64,000 nt of DNA, from positions 8,708,121 to 8,772,120 of the forward strand of contig OX421507.1 of NCBI GenBank assembly GCA_949126835.1, written 5' to 3'. Shown here piece by piece: positions 45,901 to 54,717 of this stretch. How positions within the stretch are numbered: position 1 is the stretch's first letter; each line of letters opens with the position of its first letter. Both the position numbers and the translations under genes were made by a program. Below the pieces are notes generated by a model. It ran no database searches. It was not told the origin of the DNA and saw only the letters and a list, made by a program, of their open reading frames with translations. Origin of the DNA: Anisus vortex (Eukaryota; Mollusca; Gastropoda; Planorbidae).

Positions 45901-46746
45901 TTTTTATAATTGTTTATTTTTTGTACTACTTTTCTTATCAATTTTTTTTAAAATTTAAATATACTTTTCAATTCAAGCACGCTTAAAATGTAATTATGTT
46001 TATTTATGTTTTTGTTTTTTTGTTTGTTTTTAAAGTAAAATTCAATTTGTATTTTATTTTTTTTTTATTCAGATAAATAGAACGGTAGATATATAAAGAA
46101 GTAGACGGATACATAACGGTATATTATATTATGTAAATATATTATAGGAAGATATAAAGATTGATAGCTAGATTAGCTAGAAAAATAGGTTTATTGATAG
46201 AAAAACAGACAGGCAGACATATAGACAGACAAACAGAGAGACAGACATACATACAGGCAAATAGTTTAAGGCCATCTCTATATTCCTATCTACATACAGT
46301 ATTTATCTGCAGTTGATTGATAGCAAGCCTTGTATTTGTTCAGATATGGAATGTCAGCACTCACTTCTGCAATAGACGCTGCCACCCCTTGAGAAAATGG
46401 AAAGTAATATTTTAGACTGAAGACAAAACAGAAGAAAACAAGGTTTATGTTCATAGCACAACACGAAGCTAGCTTATAGCATTATTAATCTTTGTTTTAC
46501 AAATTTAACTCGTAGGCTACATATCTTGTGCATGCGTTACGGTTCTTCATAATGTCTTATAACTAATTATATACCATCTTCTTTGTATGGCCTTCACTTC
46601 TTCTTTCATGGTTCTTTTCCATAGTTACATTACATAACTTAGCGGTTACACCATAGCTATAGAGACAGGGCAATATGAATTCATACCTCCAATTTTTCTT
46701 CCTGTTGGGGTAAGGCTGCTGATGTCGCCGTAACAAAGTCTGTTGG
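33914..46746 (-). CDS. g-type lysozyme, gene 3 (signal exon not found)
   Basis: Close paralogue of gene 2. Exons: 46687-46746, 46298-46387, 37472-37584, 36389-36493, 35160-35205, 33914-34050, with lengths and phases identical to gene 2 and AG/GT at each border. Catalytic Glu (SRES), Asp (GYGD) and Asp (QCD) are intact. The C-terminus AAYNFGVSNVRSW ends SQGWN with TGA instead of TAA. Exon 3 differs (SADIPYLNKYKAC against SADLPHLKKYKTC). No frame-breaking change was seen, so selection may have acted until recently. Intron 3 (37585-46297) holds an antisense Gypsy element and a retrocopy. No signal-peptide exon could be found upstream: the region matching gene 2 exon 1a is replaced after about 50130, and a gap lies at 47080-47279. 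Either exon 1 is lost or it lies in unassembled sequence. Confidence 0.85.
34130..35070. repeat. Expanded 20-bp minisatellite in intron 6 of gene 3
   Basis: More than 40 units of the type AATTGTGTGCTGATAAGTTA. A higher-order unit of 240 bp (12 monomers) is duplicated: 34321-34580 repeats at 34561-34820 with few or no changes, including the marker monomer ATATTGTATGATGATATGTT. Confidence 0.9.
35385..35730 (-). mobile_element. RTE-like LINE, C-terminal fragment (gene 3 copy)
   Basis: Paralogue of 13590-13960, at the same place in intron 5, with the CATCATCATCATCAAA tail and the block for TWFGHVLRH still visible (as CACATGACCAAACCATGTCA). Inserted before the gene duplication. Confidence 0.65.
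36055..36300 (-). repeat. tRNA-derived SINE copy (intron 5, gene 3)
   Basis: GTGGCCACGGCTTACTAGG, GGTACCCATCAGTGCTGAGT and CACCAGGATTTAAACC. Paralogue of 14330-14560. Confidence 0.65.
36845..37050. repeat. 25-bp minisatellite in intron 4 of gene 3
   Basis: About eight units of GTAGCTATTGGAACACAGTA plus CAGAC. Gene 2 has only two or three degenerate units at 16995-17060. Confidence 0.85.
37245..37425 (-). repeat. Dispersed repeat family D, gene 3 copy
   Basis: Paralogue of 17500-17665 (TGGCATGCGGGCAAAGAATG, GGACGCAATAATCGTCTG). Confidence 0.6.
38059..38268 (+). repeat. 5' LTR
   Basis: 210 bp, starts TGTAGTGATAACTTG and ends CAATTCATTACA (TG...CA). Contains AATAAATAATCC, a possible polyadenylation signal. 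Nearly identical to the 3' LTR except for a 3' block. Confidence 0.92.
38269..38281 (+). promoter_or_regulatory. Primer-binding site
   Basis: TGGTGTCAGAAGT directly follows the 5' LTR. From memory it fits the 3' end of a leucine tRNA (CCA plus acceptor stem). The tRNA identity is inference. Confidence 0.65.
38285..38968 (+). CDS. gag: Gypsy gag (capsid) protein
   Basis: 227 residues, starting MAKFHPPEQFDF 16 nt after the LTR. It resembles the retrotransposon Gag capsid of the Mag/K02A2.6-like group: KWPEWRERFLRFR near residue 18, a central YTCSQKEGESVEQYIRTL stretch (the family's Q..GES...F/Y motif) and a basic C-terminus. It would assemble the virus-like particle in which reverse transcription takes place. 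The usual zinc knuckles are not in this frame; they are encoded in the +1 frame at the start of the pol frame, which overlaps the gag end by 125 nt (38844-38968). So either a +1 ribosomal shift or a one-base mutation separates capsid from nucleocapsid. Type assignment is firm; mechanism is open. Confidence 0.85.
   Translation: MAKFHPPEQFDFSSPTKWPEWRERFLRFRMATKLGKEEGSVQVSSLIYAMGADAEKIYSTFTFEAGQSRPEENFELILSKFNSYFTPKRNIIHERAKFYTCSQKEGESVEQYIRTLYELAAYCEFSDKNDSIRDRLVLGLTDREISQKLQLQRDLTLDAAVEIARHYEMVKGQLLDQRGLSTDSVRYGAPRRQTHSQSIGGKGEGSARRESTGNTFVSHKRRISQLC
38844..42290 (+). CDS. pol: Gypsy nucleocapsid-pol polyprotein
   Basis: 1148 residues uninterrupted. Order: two zinc knuckles (residues 44-56, CX2CX3HX4C, and 63-76, CX2CX4HX4C); aspartic protease with DTGAD (Asp128); reverse transcriptase with LPFGITSAP and YFDD (394-397); RNase H with VDASSYGIGG and TDHKPL; integrase with an HDGHLG...CQHC zinc region (from about 770) and DDE residues Asp835, Asp888 and Glu924; and a C-terminal tail ending RYRND. 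The 35-residue Asp-Glu spacing is canonical. It supplies protein processing, cDNA synthesis and integration for the element. The ATG at 38844 is only the first methionine in the open frame; expression is likely by +1 shift from gag. The domain order PR-RT-RH-IN makes it Ty3/Gypsy rather than Copia. No inactivating change was seen. Confidence 0.95.
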   Translation: MALRVARLIHNRSVGREKEVQGGKVQEILSSHIKGESANFAKKCGNCGQSHYKTACPAKDKSCRHCGKLGHFISVCRQRKQHRDVHSIMHHDTVTQSYTFDSILSTVAEPPWRVTVNIHNLPINFKIDTGADVSVISRATYNKISPSPKLTHSTATLRSPGGFLQNLGEFTAPATFQNKKFQIRLFVINEETDSLLGRGVVNALGLVQKNINEIGAAVPLDLSTHIKCTPVTIKICKDAEPYSLPTARRVPIPLIDKVMVELQRMEKAGVIEPITEATDWCAPMVPVLKKNGSIRICTDFKKLNSAVKRERYVLPVLDDILHKLQGARVFSKLDAASGFWQIPLDSSTAKLTTFITPFGRYYYKRLPFGITSAPEIFQRVMENILEKEQNVICYFDDVLVFSKTEKEHEKHLSAVLKRLNEVNLQLNQEKCEYRKKEIDFLGHRISKDGISPDPIKVSAIIDMPEPQDVEELRRLLGMVNFMGRYIPNISTILRPLTQLLEKKNHWTWGSSQINALTQVKKMLTSTPTLAFFDILRPCVVSVDASSYGIGGVLLQECDGKLKPVVFCSRTLTPAEKNYAQIEKELLAAVWTCEKLQKYLMGLPSFTLQTDHKPLISLINVRDLQDTPIRCQRMLIRLMRFNVHATYIPGVQLIIADTLSRSPQQVNVGLDKEVDRLIQDIDSHIDSVRMSWPASDAKLLQFASESEKDPIINTAIKYTENGWPKYVKNIEQYLKDFYNVRFELSVHQGMLIRGSQIVVPRSLRAEILSRIHDGHLGITKCRERAKQSVWWPGISGEIQQLVSSCQHCEQKMPTFRREPIMSTPLPSRPFQMIGADICDFKGQNYLVVVDYYSRYLEILPLSSMTSVVVITKFKSIFAHHGIPESLVTDNGRQFTSREFQTFSEEWNFLHVTSSPYYAQSNGEAERAVQEAKKILSQADPFLALMNYRSSPTTATGYSPAELVMGRKIRTILPTLPVNLSPKIIERKSILGKDEGRKRANQIYYNRRHGTRKLPPLEPGTKVLQKLDHERQWTNPATVIRSVAPRSYLIKTSFGTFRRNRKHLRPTSTFVPTSIGSLPDNDDAIVTEQQNGMPQPQRDPGFTNPQEPDNNTTETHLEPQEQAYGPPVGSTVLTTRSGRIINPPARYRND
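42295..42306 (+). promoter_or_regulatory. Polypurine tract
   Basis: AAAAGGGGGAGA immediately before the 3' LTR, the expected plus-strand primer for reverse transcription. Confidence 0.85.
42307..42526 (+). repeat. 3' LTR
   Basis: 220 bp. Matches the 5' LTR closely to about 42485, then carries a different block (TTCTAGTGTGTTCATAAACA) in place of the 5' LTR's GGTCATTAACTATAG, before the shared end CAAACCAATTCATTACA. Confidence 0.92.
43785..43845 (+). repeat. Dispersed repeat family D fragment
   Basis: GAAGATTATTGCGTCCTACG core, as at 22175, 46878 and 49155. Confidence 0.55.
44824..45189 (-). pseudogene. Possible coding remnant at the 5' end of the retrocopy
   Basis: Overlapping minus-strand frames give protein-like text: one frame has DPRKSAYMEEYGEIVYTEP, another has KYYVLNKVQNDPEYNDYTHY followed by an acidic, proline-rich run (SPEDIDDSDNPDSDK). 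A frame change between them near 45055 and homopolymer G runs suggest a broken reading frame. I do not recognise the parent protein; a cytoplasmic tail of a membrane protein is one guess. Confidence 0.35.
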
Positions 46747-46854
46747 CTGTAACACAGAACAGACAATTGGGTTATAACTTCAAAATAGAAAATTTTGAAA
46801 ACATGTTAACAGTAGTGGAAGTAGTTTTATTTGTTGTTGTTGTTCATAAGCCAT

Positions 46855-46945
46855 TCTTGTCTTATATGTTTCAGACGCTCCTTCTATAAAGAAGATTATT
46901 GCGTCCTACGCTTATCCGTGGTCTTAATCCTGCATTTTTATTAGT
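46855..46945 (+). repeat. Dispersed repeat family D fragment (gene 3 intron 1)
   Basis: GAAGATTATTGCGTCCTACG followed by CTTATCCGTGGTCTTA. Paralogue of 22168-22240. Confidence 0.55.
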
Positions 46946-47079
46946 GTTCAGTAAAGATGTTGAAAACGTATTCCTCATAACTATTCTTCTAGCCTATGTA
47001 TAAGCTTATTTATAAAAGGCCAGAATTGGACATCAAGGTCGAAATAAATTGTCAAGCACCAGCAAAATCCATATTTGAA

Positions 47080-47279
47080 NNNNNNNNNNNNNNNNNNNNN
47101 NNNNNNNNNNNNNNNNNNNNNNNNNNNNNNNNNNNNNNNNNNNNNNNNNNNNNNNNNNNNNNNNNNNNNNNNNNNNNNNNNNNNNNNNNNNNNNNNNNNN
47201 NNNNNNNNNNNNNNNNNNNNNNNNNNNNNNNNNNNNNNNNNNNNNNNNNNNNNNNNNNNNNNNNNNNNNNNNNNNNNNN
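47080..47279. other. Assembly gap of 200 N
   Basis: Exactly 200 N. The same AAAATCCATATTTGAA occurs immediately before (47064-47079) and immediately after (47280-47295) the gap, so the two contigs probably overlap and the true gap may be zero. Confidence 0.98.
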
Positions 47280-47400
47280 AAAATCCATATTTGAAACAAG
47301 CCGAAAAAATCCTATGTTGCCGGAAATTTTCCGGAAGTTTATGAACACGATAACCCCTGACCTATTGAAAAGGTCAGGCCTAATTAATATTGATCTAAAG

Positions 47401-47763
47401 CAGGGGTCGGGAACCTTTTTGTCTGAGAGAGCCATGGACATCACATATTTTTAAAAGTAATTATGTGATTGCCACAGGCCTACATTATGTTTAAAACTAA
47501 AAATTCAAGTAAATGTGTGCATTTTGTGTAATTTCAACACTAAAAGTACAATAATTATGTCTCTGAAATCTTCTGATGCTGAACTGCAGTAGACTTGAGC
47601 TCATTTGTAAAATAAAATATTGATATGCAATTAGGCCTAATATGTGGATCAAAAAGTCTTTAAAAAAAAAATTTTTTTAAATAATCGAACATTTGTCTGC
47701 GAGCAAGATGCAGACATCAAAAGCGCCACATCTGGCTTGCGATCCATGGGTTCCCGACCCCTG
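47401..47763. mobile_element. Non-autonomous hAT element
   Basis: The ends CAGGGGTCGGGAACC and GGTTCCCGACCCCTG are perfect 15-bp inverted repeats. 8-bp flanks ATCTAAAG (47393-47400) and ATCTATAG (47764-47771) differ at one base. The subterminal GAGAGCCATG and CATCTGGCTTGCGATCC blocks match 53605-53954. Confidence 0.85.
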
Positions 47764-48455
47764 ATCTATAGGCTATATAAATTATTACTATTAATTTAGT
47801 TTGCAAAAACATTTTCAAAATATTTGTTGTAATATTTAGACGAAATAGGAAATATTCTAACGCGTATTGTAATGGTGAAAACTTTTTTTTTCAATTTAAT
47901 AAATAACCAAGATAAATATACGCAATCAAGTCTCGCTAAAAGGTCCAATAAAATAAAATACAGGACATGCACAAAAATAATACATCAATACTTCAAGCCT
48001 TCGAAAACAAGGCTTAACAATAATATCCTAAACTAGAGGCTTTTAACATAAGGTCAAAACAACAGACCTATGTACAAACGAATTCAAATTCTAAACTCTC
48101 TTATTGGGTCAGTTATTCATGGTTTTTACGTTTGAGAATGTAACTGTAAACAGGAGACTAAGTTTTGTTTTTCATGGTAGAGAAATTAGCAATTATATTC
48201 AAAAGTAAATAGTCTCCACCCTAGCAAACATTCACTCTTAAACTTATCCATATAGAGAGATCGCACATTCCCTTTTGTTGATATGTTCCTTGGATTTGTC
48301 TAGAAGATCGCACGAGATAAAAATACAGAATAATGATAGTTGAATTTGTGTGTGTCAAATATATTTGATACTGTTTTTCCGTTGTCCTTTTCCTTGTAAC
48401 TGTTAAAAATGGTTACATATTTCGGGGTTACATTTTCCGCAGAGAAGTTCGTCTT

Positions 48456-50058
48456 ATATATATGTTACGCACAGATAGTGTAATTGTCCAGTTCATGAAC
48501 TTTATGCCCAGTTCATGAAATGGGAAACGCAGTTGCCCAGTTCATGAAATGGGCAGGTATTAGCCCATTTCATGAAATGGGAAGGTGTATTTCTGCTCAT
48601 TTCATGAACTGTGCAAGTAACTCTCTTGTAAAAAGTTTAAACAGATGGAAAAGGAAAAAACCTCGCCCATTAGGCCTGATATATAGTTATATAGGCCTAT
48701 CCATTAAGCCATTAAGAAATATAATAAATAACCATTTATTGGTAGATCTATAACTTTATCGCCACACATTGCTTAAATAATATGGTATTGTAAAAAAATA
48801 CATTTAAAATGTAGACCTATATTAATCTTGGCTATCTCAGACATTTTTATGTTGACTCAAAATAAAAATATTTTAATTAAAATAATAGCCTAGGCCTACA
48901 TGTATGGAAAAAAAAGATAGTATATATAATGAGCTTAATGGTAATAGTTTTTTTGATAATTTATTTCATATGTTAACACGCCTTTACTAAAAAAGGGGGA
49001 GGAGGCATAGGTATCCTATTGTTTTTCCCTCCTCTTTACACTTTTTCCAACCCAAGATAACAAAATCATCTAGGCCTATGCTATCTGCTATGGTGTGCCA
49101 TTTAAATTTCTTAATTATCTTATATATTATAGACTCTCCTTCAATAAAGACGATTATTGCGTCCAACGTTCATCCGTGGTCCGAGTCTTGTCTTGTAGCC
49201 TATTTCTATTAATGTTTTAAATTTCAAATAATGTTAAGTTACTGGTTTTAATGGTTTGATAAAACGAAGGCAGCTTTAAGAGATAATGATAATGAGATAT
49301 AGGCTACTGAATAGGCTAGACTAGTTAGGCCTATGTTTGTTTTTTATTAATAAAAAAAAATTCTTATATTTGATTTAGTCTTTTAGGCCTAAATATATTT
49401 TTTTTAAAGTATTAAAATTGTAATAAAATTAAGCATGCGAAATATAAGAAATTCAGACGTTTAAAGTGTTATCGATAATAAATCTATCGGTATCGACGAT
49501 CGACAACAAACGCCAAATAGAAAGAAAAAGAACACTTTTAAAATATGCCTAGCCTAGGATACACAGTTTAATTTTAGTTCAAACTTTCTTAATAAACATT
49601 GTTTTAATTTACATTGAGAATGTTTTTTTTCCTGTAAGCCGTTTTTAAAAAAGTTTTTAATTTGAAAAGTTAGCCTATAAAAAAAAAACTACAACAACAT
49701 TATTGCGATCGCAAATGGATAGGCCTATAAATAGGGACGAATTTTTGTTTGTAAAATACAAAAAAGACATTAAAAATATCATAACTCTGTTAATATTCCA
49801 ACTATAAACATAAACAAAACGGTTTTGTAAATGAGAAACTCAGCTCTTTCCATTGATATTCTTGTTAGAATGTTGTAAGGGATAGAAATTTTACATGTGA
49901 GTGCTATATCAGAATAATTAAGTATAAAACGTCTTTTTTAACCAATATGCCCAGTTCATGAAATGAGCAAAAATATACCTGCCCATTACATGAACTGGGC
50001 AAAGACCTGCCCATTTCACGAACTGGGCAATTACACTATCTGTGCGTAACATATATAT
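48456..50058. mobile_element. 1.6-kb element with long inverted repeats and palindromic subterminal repeats
   Basis: Left end ATATATATGTTACGCACAGA and onward GTGTAATTG; the right end is its inverted copy (CAATTACACTATCTGTGCG to 50058). Inside each end lie several copies of GCCCAGTTCATGAAATGGGC-like palindromes: five on the left to about 48615, three on the right from about 49950. Unit 1 (near 22905) lacks the insert. No transposase frame; family not recognised. A copy of family D lies within it at 49128. Confidence 0.8.
49128..49200 (+). repeat. Dispersed repeat family D fragment inside the 1.6-kb element
   Basis: GACGATTATTGCGTCCAACG then TTCATCCGTGGTCCGAGTCT. Confidence 0.5.
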
Positions 50059-50990
50059 TTTAATTGATTACTTATATATTATCTTATGGAGTCTATATGT
50101 TTAGATAAATGTTATCACATTAAAATATTTTAAAAAAAACTTTTGACGTTTACCTGAGTTTTCCATTGTAATTAGTTCTAAGGTATGTTTTATGTTAACT
50201 TGAATCTAATCAGTACAAAGTGTATAAGATAAGATAAGATAAGAAGTGAAGCTCTAATCTCGTAATGTTTTAAGGCCGGGAAATAAATTGTGTTTCTGGT
50301 GAAAACCCGTTGGCTATAAATAACATGGTCGTTACTAAAAATAACACAATTTTTTTCAATAACTTATTGATTTTTTCATACCAAATAAAAAAAGAAACTA
50401 ATCATTTGATTAGCATAGTTTTATATAGTATAAACATGTATTTGATATTGAGCTAGGTCATATTTTACAGGGAAAGGTGTTCGCAAAAAATTTCATGTGA
50501 ATATTATTTATTCTTTCTTGCTATGAACTATTTAAAAAGACCAGGCCCTTTGATTCCTATTTATAGAAACAAACTTACACTTCGGGCATGCGCAGTAGAG
50601 TAGAAGTTAAAAGCCTCTAACTATATCCCAATAATACGTACGTAAACCCTATTGGGCTCTCTGGGGAATTCCATTAATTAGATAAACATTTTTCGATAAT
50701 TTTTACTTTTGACCATGTTTCTCATCCCCTCCCCCGCCCCCTTGTCACTAATTGTCAAACTATTGTGCCCGGATCTCCGAACAGGCTTTGTATAGACTCT
50801 ATGCTAAATACATTGCAGTTTTTTTTTTAAACATATATAAATTAGTATGTTTGTGATTGTGTTTTTTTGTTTGTTTTTTGTGGTCAGTATTTATTTATGT
50901 ATTGTTGTTTTGCACACATTAATATACACCAGTTCAATATACAACTAAAAAGTTAAAATAAATAATATTTTTTTTTTATTTCTTGGTGAA

Positions 50991-51137
50991 ATGGGCCGTA
51001 TTGCTGCTGAGAGTTAACACCCTTGCCCCTTTTACAAGTCAATCTTTTATGACTGACTTGTAAATTACAAGTCAGTCATAAAAGATTGACTTGTAAAAGG
51101 GGCAAGGGTGTTAACTCTCAGCAGCAATATCTCCCAT
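50991..51137. repeat. Near-perfect 147-bp palindrome (foldback)
   Basis: Arms of about 72 bp (ATGGGCCGTATTGCTGCTGA to TGACTGACTTGTAA and its complement) around a 3-base centre near 51064. The only arm differences are near the outer ends. Duplicated at 56791-56937. Confidence 0.92.
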
Positions 51138-51275
51138 TGGATTGCTCTTGCAGAGTGCAACATATTATTTTCATTATTATTACCGAGTGTATTGTTAAAT
51201 AAACCATATTATATCTATATTATGTCTACAATCGGAGTTATTCTATCTGCGTGGAGCATGTCATTTTAATTCTGA

Positions 51276-51572
51276 GTGTGTTCAATGAGCCCTACCGGGC
51301 AGAAGAAAATAATATTTCACAACACAAAGAGAAGTTACAATTCGCTTTTGATTTTTTCCTTTGCGACTTGGGCTAACCGCTCTAGCAATTTCGGAAACTG
51401 GCCAGCCGAATCCCGAAATCTTAAAAGATCAAACATTGGCTGGTCAATTTGTAATTATTGGACAGACTTTGTTCGCTTCGTTCAATGCTGGTTCTCTGCT
51501 GTAACAGATATATGTGTTCCAAGCATTTGCGACAGTTTCATGTTTGTTGGGTACAATATTGTTTATTCCTGA
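51276..51572 (+). other. 98-codon open frame of unknown meaning (unit A)
   Basis: Starts MCSMSPTGQKKIIFH. The unit B copy (57076-57372) differs by one residue (V to A). Because the units are almost identical overall, this is not evidence of selection. No motif recognised. Probably a chance frame. Confidence 0.15.
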
Positions 51573-52117
51573 TGACAAAATGACAGCCTATATTCTAGTA
51601 AGATAAGTGTTTGTCCTACGTATTTTATAGCTGCCACACACGGTACTCATTCGCTTGTTTCGGTGTCATGCAAACTGTAATATTTCATAAAAATGTAATG
51701 CTACGTTATGTAAGAAACAAATTAGAATGTAATGTATCAATAAACAATATAAAAAGTTAATGAATATCTGAAGTCTATTCAACGGAAGCATACAAGGTAT
51801 GCCTATTTTATATCACCTGTAATTTAAACATTTAATATATATATACATATACATTAAAGAACAGTTCTAATTTAATCTCTACCATCTAATCAATGTTCTT
51901 CTTTATTTTATTTTTTGTGTTGAATAATTTGAAATACAATTGTTACAATGTCGAAAAAATATTTAACAGTAGGCAACAAGATAGTAATATTTCCTGCGCG
52001 ACCATTTTTTACGGTGTAATGAAATAGGAATTATTGTATAGTACATTATATGTAAATTTAAAAAAAAAAAAAAATTAAATATGTCTAGGTTCATCGGGGT
52101 ACATTTGAGCTTGTCAA

Positions 52118-52123
52118 TTTATT
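52118..52123 (-). promoter_or_regulatory. Polyadenylation signal candidate, unit A
   Basis: AATAAA on the minus strand, 34 nt after the exon 7 stop. Repeated in unit B at 57918-57923. Confidence 0.5.
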
Positions 52124-52599
52124 TAAAATAGGGAACTGTTACTTCCGGTAATAAATCTAGTCCCAGTCCAGGTTATGCAAATATTGGGCACGAGCCATGA
52201 CGTCATTGCTGTAGTCACCGCCTGGTGTGCCGACGTCAATTCCTCCCCAGGTTTGGACGTTCCTGGGTCCGAAGTTGTAAGCAGCGACACCACCTGGGGG
52301 TTAAACAGAGAATAGAAAGTTATAATTGATTTTGTTTTAGAAATATCAAGTTTATATTTGTAGACTAAATAGTCTTTCTGCATTCACTGGTATTGACTAA
52401 GAATTAGAATGATATAAGAGCTTTGAAGTAAGCTACTGTTTTGACTAAAATTAGATTTTTTGAAAGTAGTGACTTAAAATTAGAATTTAGAACTCGTGAC
52501 GGTAATAAATAAACCAATTTAGGACTAATGACTGCAATCAATTAGTACCGGTACTTAGAAATATCGATTGCCATTAGTATTGGGTACTGAATGTATTAA

Positions 52600-52850
52600 A
52601 TAGATTATATAACGGCTCCTTCTGTCTCGAGAGACAATGGATGCGCCCCTCTACAACTTCAATGGCTACTTTTGCAAATTCTGCGTTGGCTGAACAGTCC
52701 GATTCTTGAGTGGCAGTCCCTGGAACAATCGAGGCATCTGTATTGAGTAGCAGTCTGTACATCTTGGGGTTTTACGTCTTTTCTCTTCATTCTTTTCTCC
52801 AGAGATTCGTTGGTTCTCTTTGCCTCAGAGGCAGATACACCAGATTAAAT
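52600..52850. repeat. Dispersed repeat with CTCGAGAGACAATGGATG core
   Basis: CTTCTGTCTCGAGAGACAAT through TTTGCCTCAGAGGCAGATAC. Copied in unit B at 58395-58680, where ATTCTTTTCTCTTC is additionally tandemly repeated. Type unknown. Confidence 0.4.
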
Positions 52851-52864
52851 AGATTAATTTACTA

Positions 52865-53040
52865 AAAAAAAAGGATAGATAATTATAAAGATAGACAGAT
52901 AGATAGACAGATAGACGGATAGGCAGATAGATAGAAAGACAGATAGACAGAAAGACAGATAGACAGATAGACAGATAGACAGATAGACAGATAGACAGAT
53001 AGACAGATAGACTGATAGACAGACAGTTAAATATGTAGAT
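52865..53040. repeat. GATAGACA microsatellite, unit A
   Basis: (GATAGACA)n with interruptions. The unit B array at 58720-58830 is mostly (GATAGACG)n. Confidence 0.92.
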
Positions 53041-53604
53041 ACACAAACTTTCCGTTTTCAGAACTTACCTTGGAGTTGTTGCTCTTTAGACCAGGTTGAA
53101 TGGCTTCGAGCAATCTAAGAACACAAAATAAACATTCATATTTAAAACTCAATGAAATCTATAAAAACTAGTATTTATTGATTAAACAGAACTATCTATA
53201 TATCTACTTCGTGATATAATTATATTATCACTCTTTTGTTCATCATTCTGTAGAGGAATAGGTCGGGTGCCACTTGTGTCATGTCAAGTGCCGCTCGTGA
53301 CAGGTTGGGTGCCGCTTGTGACATGTCTTGGCTCTATACTCTCAGGGTCACAAGAATTATCGTCATATTCATGTCAAGTACTCTTATGATTAACAAAACT
53401 CCATCTCGTATAAGTATAAAATACAAATCAACTTTATTTACTATAAGTAAAACTATAACATCCAAGATTTATAATTCCAACAATATTCACAATCTTATTA
53501 TAGGGACATAAATTCTTCTGTCAAGCACGACCTGCCCTTCAAGTCTTCATTCGTCTATTACTACGTCGAAGTTCAAGCCCCTCTTCCCATTGAATAATCT
53601 AACC

Positions 53605-53954
53605 CAGGGGTTGGGAACTTTTTTTTCTAAGAGAGCCATGTACACCACATATTTTGAAAAGTAATTCTGTGAGAGCCATACATTATGTTTAAAACTACAA
53701 ATTTAAGTAAATATGTGCATTTTGTGTAATTGCAACACTAAAAGTACAATAATTATGTATCTGAATTCTTCTCATGCTGAGCTGCAGTAGACTTTAGCTC
53801 AATTGTAGAATGAAATATTGATATGCAATTAATATGTATATCAAAAAGTGTAAAAACATAATTTTTTTACTAATCGAAAAAATTTGTCTGCGAGCCAGAT
53901 GCCGCCATCAAAAGAGCCACATCTGGCTCGCGAGCCATGGGTTCCCGACCCCTG
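53605..53954. mobile_element. Non-autonomous hAT element, unit A
   Basis: 350 bp with exact 8-bp duplication ATCTAACC (53597-53604 and 53955-53962). The ends CAGGGGTTGGGAAC and GTTCCCGACCCCTG are near-perfect inverted repeats. GAGAGCC/GGCTCGCGAGCC subterminal blocks. Same family as 47401. Confidence 0.92.
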
Positions 53955-54639
53955 ATCTAACCCATGAAACCCGTGATCGGTGATACTTCACAAAATCAAT
54001 GAAGCTATATCTTCCCCTGTCTCGTTTTGCCCCCATTTATAAGACCCGTAACAGTTATCAAACACTCTGTCTCAGTATAGGAATGGTGTACACATAAATA
54101 CTGACATTTTTGCTCTTGCGGAATACGTTTTGATACATTTTTCTGCACTGCCATCTTGTGGTTGTTAACCTGGTTTCTGCACTTTAAACCCCTCCTCTCA
54201 ACTAATCGTCCATACGCATACAATTTCTAAGCAATATTTTTTTAAAAAAAGAACTGCTACATTTCTTAATTAAGCGAAACTCAGGCGAATCGAGGATAGA
54301 CTAACAAATGTTGTAGAATTGTAAAATGTGCTAAATTCATGGTCTAAAAAAAATGAACTTTGAAGATATAGTCTCGTGCGCCCCTGAGAAGAATTCCCCA
54401 AAGAATATTATGAACATGAACTTCAATTATAATTCTTGTTTCCTATCATTTGATAATACTCTCCGACACAAAGGAAAATATTTTCTAAGATTTTATTTCT
54501 TCAGTCAATCTCGATTTCTCCTCAATACCACAAACCTATAAGGACTGTTCAACACAAATAAAATCTCGTAGTTAAATATCTTCCAGAGAAACTCAAAATT
54601 AAAGTAAAGAACCAACGAGAGGAAAAGCATAGAAGAAAA

Positions 54640-54706
54640 TGTGGTAGTCACTGTTTGAATGTAAGTTACTAGAAGCTTGTTGACCATAATCTCGTAGTAC
54701 GCGTAG
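54640..54706 (-). other. Ghost half-copy of exon 5, unit A
   Basis: The minus strand reads EIMVNKLLVTYIQT followed by GTGACTACCAC, matching the 3' half of exon 5 (MMVNKLLVPYIQT) and its donor and early intron. It lies on the other side of the LINE at 54718-55690, consistent with a long target-site duplication. Confidence 0.75.
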
Positions 54707-54717
54707 TAATAATAATA

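Larger units (their letters stand above)
27134..50130. repeat. Segmental duplication, unit 2 (gene 3 region)
   Basis: Starts with GGTAAGGTTTGTTTTTGAAT shared with 10321 onward and follows unit 1 colinearly to about 50130. It is longer because it received a nested hAT, a LINE, a Gypsy element, a retrocopy and the 1.6-kb inverted-repeat element. It lacks most of 10386-11560, which holds gene 1 exon 1 in unit 1. Confidence 0.75.

Noticed and set aside
46996..47454. Frames containing runs of X
   Set aside because: They cross the 200-N gap and are artefacts.
50155..50167. ATG exon encoding MENS with a phase-1 donor as exon 1 of gene 3
   Set aside because: Far too short and hydrophilic for a signal peptide. 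Mentioned only as a weak candidate.
52825..53046. Minus-strand frame rich in LSVYLSI repeats
   Set aside because: Translation of the GATAGACA array.
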